From Rhodocyclales bacterium (GTDB lineage Bacteria; Pseudomonadota; Gammaproteobacteria; Burkholderiales; Rhodocyclaceae), in assembly GCA_016214145.1 (NCBI GenBank), contig JACRPA010000003.1, positions 333,401 through 397,400 of the forward strand: a DNA stretch of 64,000 nucleotides, given 5' to 3'. Positions within the stretch are counted from its first letter, which is position 1. Every line of letters begins with the position of its first letter. Positions 13,151-21,076 of the stretch are shown in pieces. Position numbers and translations under genes: made by a program. The notes beneath the pieces were generated by a model, which did no database searches, was not told the DNA's origin, and saw nothing but the letters and a program-made list of their open reading frames with translations.

Positions 13151-14104
13151 ATGATTAAGCACCACATCGTCTTCCTCGAGCGCGACTCGATCCGCGGCGA
13201 CTTCCGCCGGCCGGACTTCCCGCATGCCTGGGACGAATATCCGCTGACCAAGCCGGAGGAACTGGCGCAGCGCGTGCGCGACGCCAGCATCGTCATCGTG
13301 AACAAGCTGCAGCTGCGCGGCGAACTGCTCGCCACCCTGCCCAATCTCAGGATGATCGCCGTCGCCGCCACCGGCACCGACAACGTCGACCTCGCCTGGT
13401 GCCGCGAGCATGGCGTCGTCGCCTCGAACATCCGCGGCTACGCGGTGAACACCGTGCCGGAACATGTCATCGCCCTGACCATGGCGCTGCGGCGCAACCT
13501 GCTCGCCTACCGGCGCGACGTGCAGGCCGGCAAGTGGCAGCAGGCGCCGATGTTCTGTTTCTTCGACCACCCGATCGGCGACCTCAACGGCGCGACGCTG
13601 GGCATTTTCGGCCGCGGCTCGCTCGGCGAGGGCGTGGCGCGCCTTGCCGAGGCCTTCGGCATGCGCGTGCTGTGGGGCGAACATAAAGGAGCGGACAAAG
13701 TCAGGCCCGGCAGGACGGCGTTCGAGACGGTGCTGCGCGAGGCCGACGTGATTTCGCTGCACTGTCCGCTCAACGACGCCACGCGCGGCATGATCGGCGA
13801 GGCGGAACTCAGGCTGATGAGGCGCGATGCCGTGCTCATCAACACCGCGCGCGGCGGCCTGGTGGACGAGGCGGCGCTGGCGCGCGCATTGAAGGAAGGC
13901 TGGATCGGCGGCGCCGGCTTCGACGTGCTGACGAAGGAGCCGCCGCGCGAGGGCAATCCGCTGCTGCAGATCGACCAGCCCAACTTCATCCTGACGCCGC
14001 ACGTCGCCTGGGCCTCGGCGCGGGCGATGCAGACGCTGCTCGACCAGCTCACCGGCAACATCGAGGCCTTCGCGCGCGGCGAGCCGCGCAACAGGGTTGC
14101 GTGA
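13151..14104 (+). CDS. D-2-hydroxyacid dehydrogenase (NAD-dependent)
   Basis: A 317-residue cytosolic dehydrogenase of the D-isomer 2-hydroxyacid family (glycerate/hydroxypyruvate/phosphoglycerate type). Seen: the substrate-site segment AATGTDNVDL, the dinucleotide loop GIFGRGSLGEGVA, the catalytic arginine context LINTARGGLVDE, and the catalytic histidine in LTPHVAWAS. ATG at 13151 is chosen because the upstream in-frame ATG (13106) lies in the repeat. In this operon it may interconvert a 2-oxoacid and a D-hydroxyacid feeding the Lut complex. The closest family resemblance is to glycerate dehydrogenase, but the substrate is not certain. Confidence 0.88.
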   Translation: MIKHHIVFLERDSIRGDFRRPDFPHAWDEYPLTKPEELAQRVRDASIVIVNKLQLRGELLATLPNLRMIAVAATGTDNVDLAWCREHGVVASNIRGYAVNTVPEHVIALTMALRRNLLAYRRDVQAGKWQQAPMFCFFDHPIGDLNGATLGIFGRGSLGEGVARLAEAFGMRVLWGEHKGADKVRPGRTAFETVLREADVISLHCPLNDATRGMIGEAELRLMRRDAVLINTARGGLVDEAALARALKEGWIGGAGFDVLTKEPPREGNPLLQIDQPNFILTPHVAWASARAMQTLLDQLTGNIEAFARGEPRNRVA

Positions 14105-14137
14105 GGAGTGAGGAGTGAGGAATGAGGAATGAGGAGT
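14102..14137 (+). repeat. Short direct repeats GAGGAGTGAGGAATGAGG
   Basis: A purine-only stretch made of GAGTGAGGA and GAATGAGGA units spans the junction between the hydroxyacid dehydrogenase and lutC. It supplies both a Shine-Dalgarno-like sequence and the lutC ATG, so the repeat may have rebuilt the start of lutC. Confidence 0.6.
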
Positions 14138-14793
14138 TGAACGATTCGCGGGAGGACATTCTCGGCCGCATCCGCAGCCGGCTCGGACGCACGGCGGAGA
14201 ACGCTGTCCCGGCCCGCGCCGATATCGAAGCCTGCCTGGCCCGCCGCGAGCAGGGGCCGCGGCCCGCGGTCGAGGACGATCTCGTCGCGCGCCTGCGCAG
14301 CCGCTCCGAAGCGCTTGCCAGCACCGCCGAGATCGTGTCGCGGCCGGAGGAAGTGCCGGCAGCCGTCGCGCGCTACCTCGCCGCGCTGAGCCTGCCCCTC
14401 GCCGCCGTCGCCTGGCCGCAACTGGCCGGCCTCGACTGGGCCGGCGCCGGCCTGCAGGTGGAAGGGCGCGCCGCGTGCGGCGACGACCTCGTCGGCATCA
14501 CCGGCGTGTTCTGCGCCGTCGCCGAAACCGGCACGCTGGCGCTGCTCTCCGGCCCCGACACGCCGGCCAGCGCCAGCCTGCTGCCGGAAACGCACATCGC
14601 CATCGTACCGGCCTCGCGCATCCTGCGCGGCATGGAAGAAGCTTTCAATCTGATCCGCGCCGAATGCGGCGAACTGCCGCGCGCGGTGAACTTCATCTCG
14701 GGACCGTCTCGCACCGGCGACATCGAGCAGACGCTGGTCCTCGGCGCGCACGGCCCGTATCGGGTTCACATCGTCATTGTCGCTGGCGCTTGA
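14122..14793 (+). CDS. lutC: LutC/LldG-type lactate utilisation protein (LUD domain)
   Basis: The 223-residue protein has a single LUD domain (about residues 60-220) with the conserved segments GVFCAVAETGTL, ETHIAIVPASRI and the C-terminal GPSRTGDIEQTLVLGAHGP, which mark LutC. It is the third subunit of the LutABC hydroxyacid oxidation complex. Here it is separated from lutA and lutB by two dehydrogenase genes. The ATG at 14122 lies in a purine-rich repeat, so the first residues (MRNEELN) may be repeat-derived. Confidence 0.88.
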   Translation: MRNEELNDSREDILGRIRSRLGRTAENAVPARADIEACLARREQGPRPAVEDDLVARLRSRSEALASTAEIVSRPEEVPAAVARYLAALSLPLAAVAWPQLAGLDWAGAGLQVEGRAACGDDLVGITGVFCAVAETGTLALLSGPDTPASASLLPETHIAIVPASRILRGMEEAFNLIRAECGELPRAVNFISGPSRTGDIEQTLVLGAHGPYRVHIVIVAGA

Positions 14794-14800
14794 ATCGGAT

Positions 14801-14856
14801 GTAGGAGCCAGCTTGCTGGCGATTCGGCCGAATATCGCCAGCAAGCTGGCTCCTAC
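14801..14856. repeat. REP palindrome pair between lutC and kinase gene
   Basis: GTAGGAGCCAGCTTGCTGGCGA is inverted after a short spacer as TCGCCAGCAAGCTGGCTCCTAC (arms given as GTAGGAGCCAGCTTG and CAAGCTGGCTCCTAC). It separates convergent genes and is a likely transcription barrier. The GTAG end supplies the TAG stop of the kinase gene on the minus strand. Confidence 0.9.
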
Positions 14857-16811
14857 AGCGCCGTCTCCACTGAAAAGCGCCGCTCGGGGCTGTCCGCGCT
14901 GACCCAGTGCCTGCTCCACCAGGCGTCGACCTGGCCGCGCGTCCACGGCATGTGCACCAGCAGCGCGTCGAGCGCGCCGGCGACTTCCGCGATGCTCTGC
15001 GGCCGCGCCGCCGGGTCCTTCTCCAGGCAGCGCCCGATCAGGGCATCCAGCTCCGCCGGCACGGCGAAAGGCGAGCAGGCCGAGGCCAGCGGCGGCACCG
15101 TGTGCAGCACCTGGTACGTCAGGTCGTGCTCGGTCTCCGTCTCGAACAGGCGCTTGCCGGTGAGCAGGAAGAAGCCCACCGCCCCCAGTGCGTAGATGTC
15201 GGCGCGGCCGTCGGCGTCCGACGGATTGCGGATGCGCTCGGGCGACATGTAGAGCGGCGTGCCGAGGATGCGCATCACGCCGGTGAGGTCGCGCGTCTTG
15301 TCGCCGGACATCTGCTTGACCAGGCCGAAATCCAGCACCTTGACCACGTCGCGCTCGCCGCGGATCTCGCACAGCATGATGTTCTGCGGCTTGATGTCGC
15401 GATGCACCAGGCCGCAGGAATGCGCTTCCCAGAGCGAGGCGCAGGCCTGGCGCAGGATGTGCGCCGTGCGCGCCGGCGGCAGCGGCCCGTAGCGCTCGAC
15501 CAGGTCGGCCAGCGACAGCCCCTCCAGGTATTCCATGGCGTACCAGAACTCGCCGTTCGAACCGGTGCCGTAGTCGTAGATGGTGATGGTGTTGGGGTGG
15601 GAGAGCTGGCTGGCCAGCTGGACTTCGCGCTGGAAGCGGGCGGTCCACTCGTCCGAACTCGTCTGCTGCTTGAGCACTTTCACCGCGGCCGGACGCTTGA
15701 GCAGGCGGTGCCGCGCCAGATACACGTTGCTGATGGCGCCCTCGCCGATCTGCCGCAGCAGGCGGTAGGGGCCGAGCAGTCGCGCGCGGCCATCCCGCCG
15801 CAGCATGGCCGCCAGCACCTGCGGCGGCAGGAAGCCCGACAGCCAGACCGCGCCCATCAGCAGCAGCACGGCGGCGTAGGCGATTTGCAGGTAGGTGAGC
15901 GGTGCAAAGGCTTCGCCGGCCTCCATTTCGACGGCCACGCCGATGTCGTGGGCAGGCAGCCAGCGCCAGGCGCCGATGGCGTCGCGGCCGAGGTAGTTCG
16001 GGTAGGGCGCGAGGAGCAGGCCCTCGCGCACGCCGGCGCCGGCCGTTCGCGCGGCGACGGCTTCGGCGGCGAGCCGGGTGGGAATGTCCGTGTCGGGCTG
16101 GAGCAGCCGGAGCGCCAGGCCGCGCTGCGCCAGCGCCTCGGCATGGCGGCTCTCCGACAGCAGCCAGCCGTCGGCGTCGAAGGCCAGCGCTTCCCCCGTG
16201 CGGCCGGGGCGGGCGGCCCTGAAGAGCGCCGCGAACCGCCGGTCTGCCGGCGAACCCAGCGCGATGATGGCGATCACCTTGCCGCTTTTCGCGCGCACCG
16301 GTGCGGCGACCCAGGCGCGTCCGTGCTGCGCCGAGCCGGCCCCGCCGCCACGATAGGGCCTGACGAAGACGGACTTTCCGCCCAGGGCAGGGGAGAGATG
16401 CGAGAAGAAGTCGGGCGTCACGCCGTGGCCGATCCGTTCCGCATCGCTCGAGGCGAGGATGCCGCCCTGGGGATCGACGACATGGGCCGCCGTCGCGCCG
16501 ATGCTGCCGGCCGCGCGCAGAATGTCCTCGACGATGCGGGAGCCCTCGCCGCCGCCGCGACCGCCGCGGGCCAGCCTGGCGATGGCCGCGCTCAACTCGG
16601 GTTCGGCGGCCAGTTGTTCCGCCTCGTGCCGGCCCTCCGCGATCCACTGGTCCAGCGCCTCGATCTGCGTGTTGAGCAGGGTGCTCAGGCCGGTCGAGCG
16701 GATCTCGCGCAGCGAATCGCCGACGCCGCGATAGGCCCACAGGCCGACGCCGAGCACGGCGGTGAGCAGCAGGAGCAGGGCGAGGCGGGCGCGGTCGATG
16801 GAGGGATTCAC
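14853..16811 (-). CDS. Membrane Ser/Thr protein kinase with extracytoplasmic sensor domain
   Basis: The 652-residue protein has an N-terminal membrane helix (about 8-26), an extracytoplasmic region of about 290 residues resembling a double Cache-type sensor (VVDPQGGILASSDAERIG), a second membrane helix (about 325-348), and a C-terminal Hanks-type kinase. Kinase marks are IGEGAISNVYLARH, the ATP-lysine in AAVKVL, VHRDIKPQN and DFGLVK, plus GTPLYMSPE. It would phosphorylate proteins in response to an external ligand. The GTG start (16811) overlaps the ATPase stop by GTGA, so the two are co-transcribed and the kinase may regulate the pump. The stop codon comes from a REP element. Confidence 0.88.
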   Translation of the reverse strand: MNPSIDRARLALLLLLTAVLGVGLWAYRGVGDSLREIRSTGLSTLLNTQIEALDQWIAEGRHEAEQLAAEPELSAAIARLARGGRGGGEGSRIVEDILRAAGSIGATAAHVVDPQGGILASSDAERIGHGVTPDFFSHLSPALGGKSVFVRPYRGGGAGSAQHGRAWVAAPVRAKSGKVIAIIALGSPADRRFAALFRAARPGRTGEALAFDADGWLLSESRHAEALAQRGLALRLLQPDTDIPTRLAAEAVAARTAGAGVREGLLLAPYPNYLGRDAIGAWRWLPAHDIGVAVEMEAGEAFAPLTYLQIAYAAVLLLMGAVWLSGFLPPQVLAAMLRRDGRARLLGPYRLLRQIGEGAISNVYLARHRLLKRPAAVKVLKQQTSSDEWTARFQREVQLASQLSHPNTITIYDYGTGSNGEFWYAMEYLEGLSLADLVERYGPLPPARTAHILRQACASLWEAHSCGLVHRDIKPQNIMLCEIRGERDVVKVLDFGLVKQMSGDKTRDLTGVMRILGTPLYMSPERIRNPSDADGRADIYALGAVGFFLLTGKRLFETETEHDLTYQVLHTVPPLASACSPFAVPAELDALIGRCLEKDPAARPQSIAEVAGALDALLVHMPWTRGQVDAWWSRHWVSADSPERRFSVETAL

Positions 16812-19504
16812 GGCTTGGTAGTGTAGATCAGCCCGCGCCGCACCAGCCATTTCTCGATTTCCATCGCGAAGAACACCACGCTGGAGGCCGCCAGGCAGAT
16901 CGCCAGCTCGTCCCAGTCGAGCGGCTCCGTCCTGAAGACCGGGTTGAGCGCCGGCAGGTAGATCGTCGCCAGTTGCAGGCCGAGCGTGAATACCACGGTC
17001 GCCATCAGCATCGGGTTCGACCAGAAGCCGAGGGAGAAGGTCGACTCCTGCTCGGAGCGGACGGCCAGCGCCACGCCCAGCTGCGACAGGCACAGCACGG
17101 TGAACACCATGGTCTGCCAGTGGGCGCCGCTGCGGATCGCCCAGGCCTGCGTCAGCAGGCACACCGCGCCCATGGTCAGGCCGACCCAGACGATGTGCTG
17201 CCACATGCCGTGGGCGAAGATGTTTTCCGAAGGTTTCCGCGGCGGGCGGCGCATGATGTCCTGCCCGGCCGGCTCGGCCGCCAGCGCCAGGCCGGGCAGG
17301 CCGTCGGTGACGAGGTTGATCCACAGGATGTGGATGGGCAGGAGCGGGATGGGCAGGCCGAGGAAGGGCGCCAGGAAAATGGTCCAGATCTCGCCCGAGT
17401 TTCCGGTCATGACGTACTTGATGAACTTGCGGATGTTGTCGAAGATGCGCCGGCCCTCGCGCACGGCATGCACGATGGAGGCGAAGTTGTCGTCGAGCAG
17501 CACCATGTGCGCCGCCTCGCGGGCGACGTCGGTGCCGCCCTTGCCCATCGCCACGCCGATGTCGGCGCGCTTCAGGGCCGGCGCGTCGTTCACGCCGTCG
17601 CCGGTCATGGCGGCGAACTCGCCCGCCGCCTGCAGCGCCTTGACGATGCGGATCTTCTGCTCCGGGTCGACGCGGGCGTAGACGCGGATGTCGCGCACCT
17701 GCGCCGCGAAGTCCGCGTCGGAGAGCGCGGCGAGTTCGACGCCGCTGACGACGCGGCCGCCCTGGTCGAGGATGCCGAGCCGCTCGGCGATGGCGCGCGC
17801 CGTGGCCGGATGGTCGCCGGTGATCATCACCGGCACGATGCCGGCCGCCTGGCATTCGTCGACGGCGCGCGCCGCCTCGTCGCGCGGCGGGTCCATCAGG
17901 CCGACGAGCCCCAGGAAAGTCAGGCCGCTCTCCGCCTCCGCGATGTCCGCCGGCAGCGCGTCCAGGCGGCGCTCGGCGAAGGCCAGCACGCGCAGCCCGT
18001 GGGCCGCCATGCGTTCGGCCTGGGCCAGCGCTTGCGCGGCGTCGAACGGCGCGCGCCCGTCCGCGGTCAGTCGCCAGGCGCAGCGTTCCAGCACGGCTTC
18101 CGGCGCGCCCTTGACGCAGACGAGGAAGCCTTGTTGGAGCGGGCTTGCCCGCGATTCGGCGTCTTCATCGCGGGCAAGCCCGCTCCTGCAGGTATCCTGC
18201 GCCAGCCGATGCACCGTGGCCATGCGCATGCGCTCGGAGTCGAAGGGGAATTCGCCGTGTCGCGGAGACTGACTTTCCAGCGCGGCGCGGTCGACGCCGC
18301 GCGCCATGGCCGCCTCCAGCAGCGCCACTTCGGTCGGGTCGCCTGTGATCGTGCCGTCGGCGGCAGGCGCGGCGTCATTGACCAGCGCCAGGGCGCGCAG
18401 CAGGCTGGGCCAGGGCTCGACCCGAGCGTCCTCGCCGTCCACCCAGAAGGCTTCCGCCCGCATGCGGTTCTGCGTCAGCGTGCCGGTCTTGTCGGAGCAG
18501 ATGAAGGTGATGGAGCCCAGCGTCTCCACCGCCGGCAGGCGCCGGATGAGGGCGTTCTGGCCCACCATGCGCGCCGCGCCCATCGCCAGCGAGATGGTCA
18601 CCACCGCCGGCAGCGCCTCGGGGATGGCCGCCACGGCCAGGCTCACCGCGGTGAGGAACATCAGCACCGGCGGCTCGCCGCGCAGCAGCCCCGCGACGAA
18701 GACGACGGCGCAGATGGCGAGGATCGCCCAGGCCAGCCGCATGCCGAAGGCGGCCAGGCGCTTCTGCAGCGGCGTCTTCACTTCCTCCTCGTCCGAGAGC
18801 AGCCGCGCGATGCGGCCGAGTTCGGTGGCGAGCCCGGTCGCCACCACGACGCCGGCGCCGCGACCGTAGGTGACGAGGGTGCCCTTGTAGGCCATGTTGC
18901 GCCGGTCGCCCAGGGGCAGCGCCGCGTCGGCCAGTTCCGCGATGGTCTTGTCCACCGGCTGGGATTCGCCGGTGAGCGCCGCTTCCGCCGCCTTGAGCCG
19001 GGCCGCCTCGATCAGCCTCAGGTCGGCCGGGATCACATTGCCCGCTTCCAGCAGGACGATGTCGCCCGGCACCAGCCGGTCGGCCGGCAAGGCCGCCACC
19101 GCGCCGCCGCGCCGCACGCGCGCCGAGTGCGCGGCCATCTTGCGCAGCGCCGCCATGGCGCGTTGCGCCCGCCACTCCTGGGCGAATCCGATGGAGGCGT
19201 TCAGCAGCACGATGACGACGATGGCGAGGGTGTCGGCCGGCTCGCCGACGATGCCCGAGACGATGGCCGCGGCGATCAGCACCAGGATCATGAAATCCGC
19301 GAACTGGTCGAGCAGCATGCGGATGGCGGAGCGCGCGCGGCCCTCCGGCAGTGCGTTCGGCCCGTGGCGCGACAGCCGGCCGGCCGCCTCATCCGCGCTC
19401 AGGCCGTCGGCCGGGGTCACGCCGAGCCGGCGTGCGGCGTCCTCTTTCGTCAGCGTGTGCCAGACGGTTTCCGTCGTGTCGGACGCTTGCGCGGGTCGGG
19501 TCAT
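16808..19504 (-). CDS. P-type cation-transporting ATPase with REP-derived insertion
   Basis: An 898-residue inner-membrane pump of the P2 (Ca2+/Na+,K+-like) class. Seen are an N-terminal cation ATPase domain with the RHGPN segment, the actuator motif LTGES, the phosphorylation site DKTGTLTQNRM, the hinge TGDGVNDAPALKRADIG, and a C-terminal set of about six membrane helices. Transported ion is likely Ca2+ or another divalent/monovalent cation; it is not a CPx heavy-metal ATPase because the CPC motif is absent. ATG at 19504 gives the MTRPAQ start. Residues about 439-457 (CRSGLARDEDAESRASPLQQ) are encoded by a REP palindrome inside the nucleotide-binding domain. Confidence 0.92.
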   Translation of the reverse strand: MTRPAQASDTTETVWHTLTKEDAARRLGVTPADGLSADEAAGRLSRHGPNALPEGRARSAIRMLLDQFADFMILVLIAAAIVSGIVGEPADTLAIVVIVLLNASIGFAQEWRAQRAMAALRKMAAHSARVRRGGAVAALPADRLVPGDIVLLEAGNVIPADLRLIEAARLKAAEAALTGESQPVDKTIAELADAALPLGDRRNMAYKGTLVTYGRGAGVVVATGLATELGRIARLLSDEEEVKTPLQKRLAAFGMRLAWAILAICAVVFVAGLLRGEPPVLMFLTAVSLAVAAIPEALPAVVTISLAMGAARMVGQNALIRRLPAVETLGSITFICSDKTGTLTQNRMRAEAFWVDGEDARVEPWPSLLRALALVNDAAPAADGTITGDPTEVALLEAAMARGVDRAALESQSPRHGEFPFDSERMRMATVHRLAQDTCRSGLARDEDAESRASPLQQGFLVCVKGAPEAVLERCAWRLTADGRAPFDAAQALAQAERMAAHGLRVLAFAERRLDALPADIAEAESGLTFLGLVGLMDPPRDEAARAVDECQAAGIVPVMITGDHPATARAIAERLGILDQGGRVVSGVELAALSDADFAAQVRDIRVYARVDPEQKIRIVKALQAAGEFAAMTGDGVNDAPALKRADIGVAMGKGGTDVAREAAHMVLLDDNFASIVHAVREGRRIFDNIRKFIKYVMTGNSGEIWTIFLAPFLGLPIPLLPIHILWINLVTDGLPGLALAAEPAGQDIMRRPPRKPSENIFAHGMWQHIVWVGLTMGAVCLLTQAWAIRSGAHWQTMVFTVLCLSQLGVALAVRSEQESTFSLGFWSNPMLMATVVFTLGLQLATIYLPALNPVFRTEPLDWDELAICLAASSVVFFAMEIEKWLVRRGLIYTTKP
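18133..18189. repeat. REP palindrome inside the ATPase coding sequence
   Basis: TTGGAGCGGGCTTGCCCGCG is inverted as CGCGGGCAAGCCCGCTCCTG about 17 bp later. It lies wholly within the P-type ATPase and keeps the reading frame. Confidence 0.9.
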
Positions 19505-19533
19505 GCAGTTCGTTCGGGTAAGCCGCAGGGAAA

Positions 19534-19563
19534 GCGGCATTGCCTCCCATGCTACAATGCCGC
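19534..19563. promoter_or_regulatory. Inverted repeat in divergent ATPase/antiporter control region
   Basis: GCGGCATTG (19534-19542) and CAATGCCGC (19555-19563) are perfect 9-bp inverted arms around a 12-bp spacer that carries a TACAAT (-10-like) sequence at its edge. The site lies midway between the divergent starts at 19504 and 19608 and could bind a regulator acting on both genes. Confidence 0.45.
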
Positions 19564-19607
19564 GCGATTTTCGCAGCAGTTTCCGAACCCATTTCAGGGG
19601 AAAAAAA

Positions 19608-20981
19608 GTGATTTCGTCCTTCGCCCGCACGTCCTTGCGCCTCGTCCTCCTGTCGCTTGCCTTCCTGGCCATGCCGGCCTGGTCGGCCGACGGCGCCGTG
19701 CCGGAAGGCCCGGCCGTGATGGGCATCCCGCTGGAGTTCATCCTCTTCGCCCTGACGCTGCTCGGCGTGGCGCTGTTCCACAACTACACCTTCTACGTCG
19801 GCCTCACGGGCATGTTCACCATCGCCCTCTACAAGATCGTGTTCACCGGCTTCAAGACCGGCGCCGGCCTGATGGGTTTCGTCGGCCACCTCGGCCACGA
19901 GTGGGTGATCCTGGCCAACCTGTTCTGCCTGCTGACGGGCTTCGCCCTGCTGGCGCGCCACTTCGAGAAGAGCCACGTGCCGGTGATCCTGCCGAAATAC
20001 CTGCCGGACGACTGGAAGGGCGGCTTCGTCCTGCTGGTGATGATCTTCTTCCTCTCCAGCTTCCTCGACAACATCGCCGCCGCGCTGATCGGCGGCGCCA
20101 TGGCCCACCAGTTGTTCAAGGCCAGGGTGCACATCGGCTACCTCGCCGCCATCGTCGCGGCGTCGAACGCCGGCGGCGCCTGGTCGGTGGTGGGCGACAC
20201 CACCACCACCATGATCTGGCTCTCCGGAATTTCGCCGGGCGAAGTGTTCGAGGCCCTCGTGCCGGCCCTGGTCGCGCTGGTGATCTTCGGCATTCCGGCG
20301 GCCAAGCAGCAGCACGCCCACTCGCCGATTCTGAAGAGCGCCCATGCGCACACCCATGTCGACTGGGCGCGGGTCGGCATCGTCGGCCTGATCCTGGTCT
20401 TCGCCATCGTCGCCAACGTCACCATGAACCTGAGGTTCGCGCAGCTGGCCGACAGCTTCCCGGCCATCGGCGTGGCGGTGTGGGCGGCGATCCTGCTCAC
20501 CGTCGGGGTGCGCCGGCCCGACTGGGAGGTGCTGCCGGAAACCGTCAAGGGCACCGTCTTCCTGCTCTCGCTGGTGACCTGCGCCTCGATGATGCCGGTG
20601 GAGAAGCTGCCCCTGCCGTCGTGGCAGGCGGCCATGGGCCTCGGCTTCATCTCGGCGGTGTTCGACAACATCCCGCTCACCGCGCTGGCCATCAAGCAGG
20701 GCGGCTACGACTGGGGCTTCCTCGCCTACGCCGTCGGCTTCGGCGGCTCGATGATCTGGTTCGGCTCCTCGGCCGGCGTGGCGCTGTCGAACATGTATCC
20801 CGAGGCCAAGTCGGTCGGCCAGTGGCTGCGCCACGGCTGGCACGTCGCCGTCGCCTACGTCATCAGCTTCCTCGTCATGGTGGCGGTGGTCGGCTGGCAT
20901 CCGCATGCGCCGCACAAGGCGGGCGCCGAACCGGCGGCCGTCAGCCAGCCTGCGCCCGCTGCCGCGACGGCGCCGCAGTAG
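19608..20981 (+). CDS. Ion-transporter superfamily permease (NhaD/CitM-like)
   Basis: A 457-residue inner-membrane protein with an N-terminal signal-like segment and about 11-12 hydrophobic helices. The duplicated helix-break motifs FLSSFLDNIAAALIGG and VFDNIPLTALAI mark the ion-transporter superfamily that includes NhaD Na+/H+ antiporters, ArsB and citrate carriers. SNAGGAWSVVGDTTTTMIW is close to the NhaD signature, so Na+/H+ exchange is the best guess. GTG at 19608 follows AGGGG; the N-terminus VISSFARTSLRL then reads as a signal sequence ending near AWSADG. The C-terminal tail is Ala/Pro-rich. It is divergent from the P-type ATPase. Confidence 0.8.
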   Translation: MISSFARTSLRLVLLSLAFLAMPAWSADGAVPEGPAVMGIPLEFILFALTLLGVALFHNYTFYVGLTGMFTIALYKIVFTGFKTGAGLMGFVGHLGHEWVILANLFCLLTGFALLARHFEKSHVPVILPKYLPDDWKGGFVLLVMIFFLSSFLDNIAAALIGGAMAHQLFKARVHIGYLAAIVAASNAGGAWSVVGDTTTTMIWLSGISPGEVFEALVPALVALVIFGIPAAKQQHAHSPILKSAHAHTHVDWARVGIVGLILVFAIVANVTMNLRFAQLADSFPAIGVAVWAAILLTVGVRRPDWEVLPETVKGTVFLLSLVTCASMMPVEKLPLPSWQAAMGLGFISAVFDNIPLTALAIKQGGYDWGFLAYAVGFGGSMIWFGSSAGVALSNMYPEAKSVGQWLRHGWHVAVAYVISFLVMVAVVGWHPHAPHKAGAEPAAVSQPAPAAATAPQ

Positions 20982-21025
20982 TTCAGGGCAGCGCGGCCGC
21001 CGGCCGCGATTGCGGTATCCTTTCG

Positions 21026-21056
21026 ACGCCGGGCGATCCGCCCGGCGTTTCGCTTT
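21026..21056 (+). terminator. Terminator after the NhaD-like gene
   Basis: ACGCCGGGC (21026-21034), loop GATCC, GCCCGGCGT (21040-21048), then TTCGCTTT. A strong 9-bp stem with a weak T tract. Confidence 0.7.
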
Positions 21057-21076
21057 GATCCGCCGCCGACACGCGC

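Noticed and set aside
13507..16740. 1077-codon minus-strand open frame overlapping dehydrogenase, lutC and kinase genes
   Set aside because: Arg/Pro/Gly-rich translation in a different frame from the true kinase; no family pattern.
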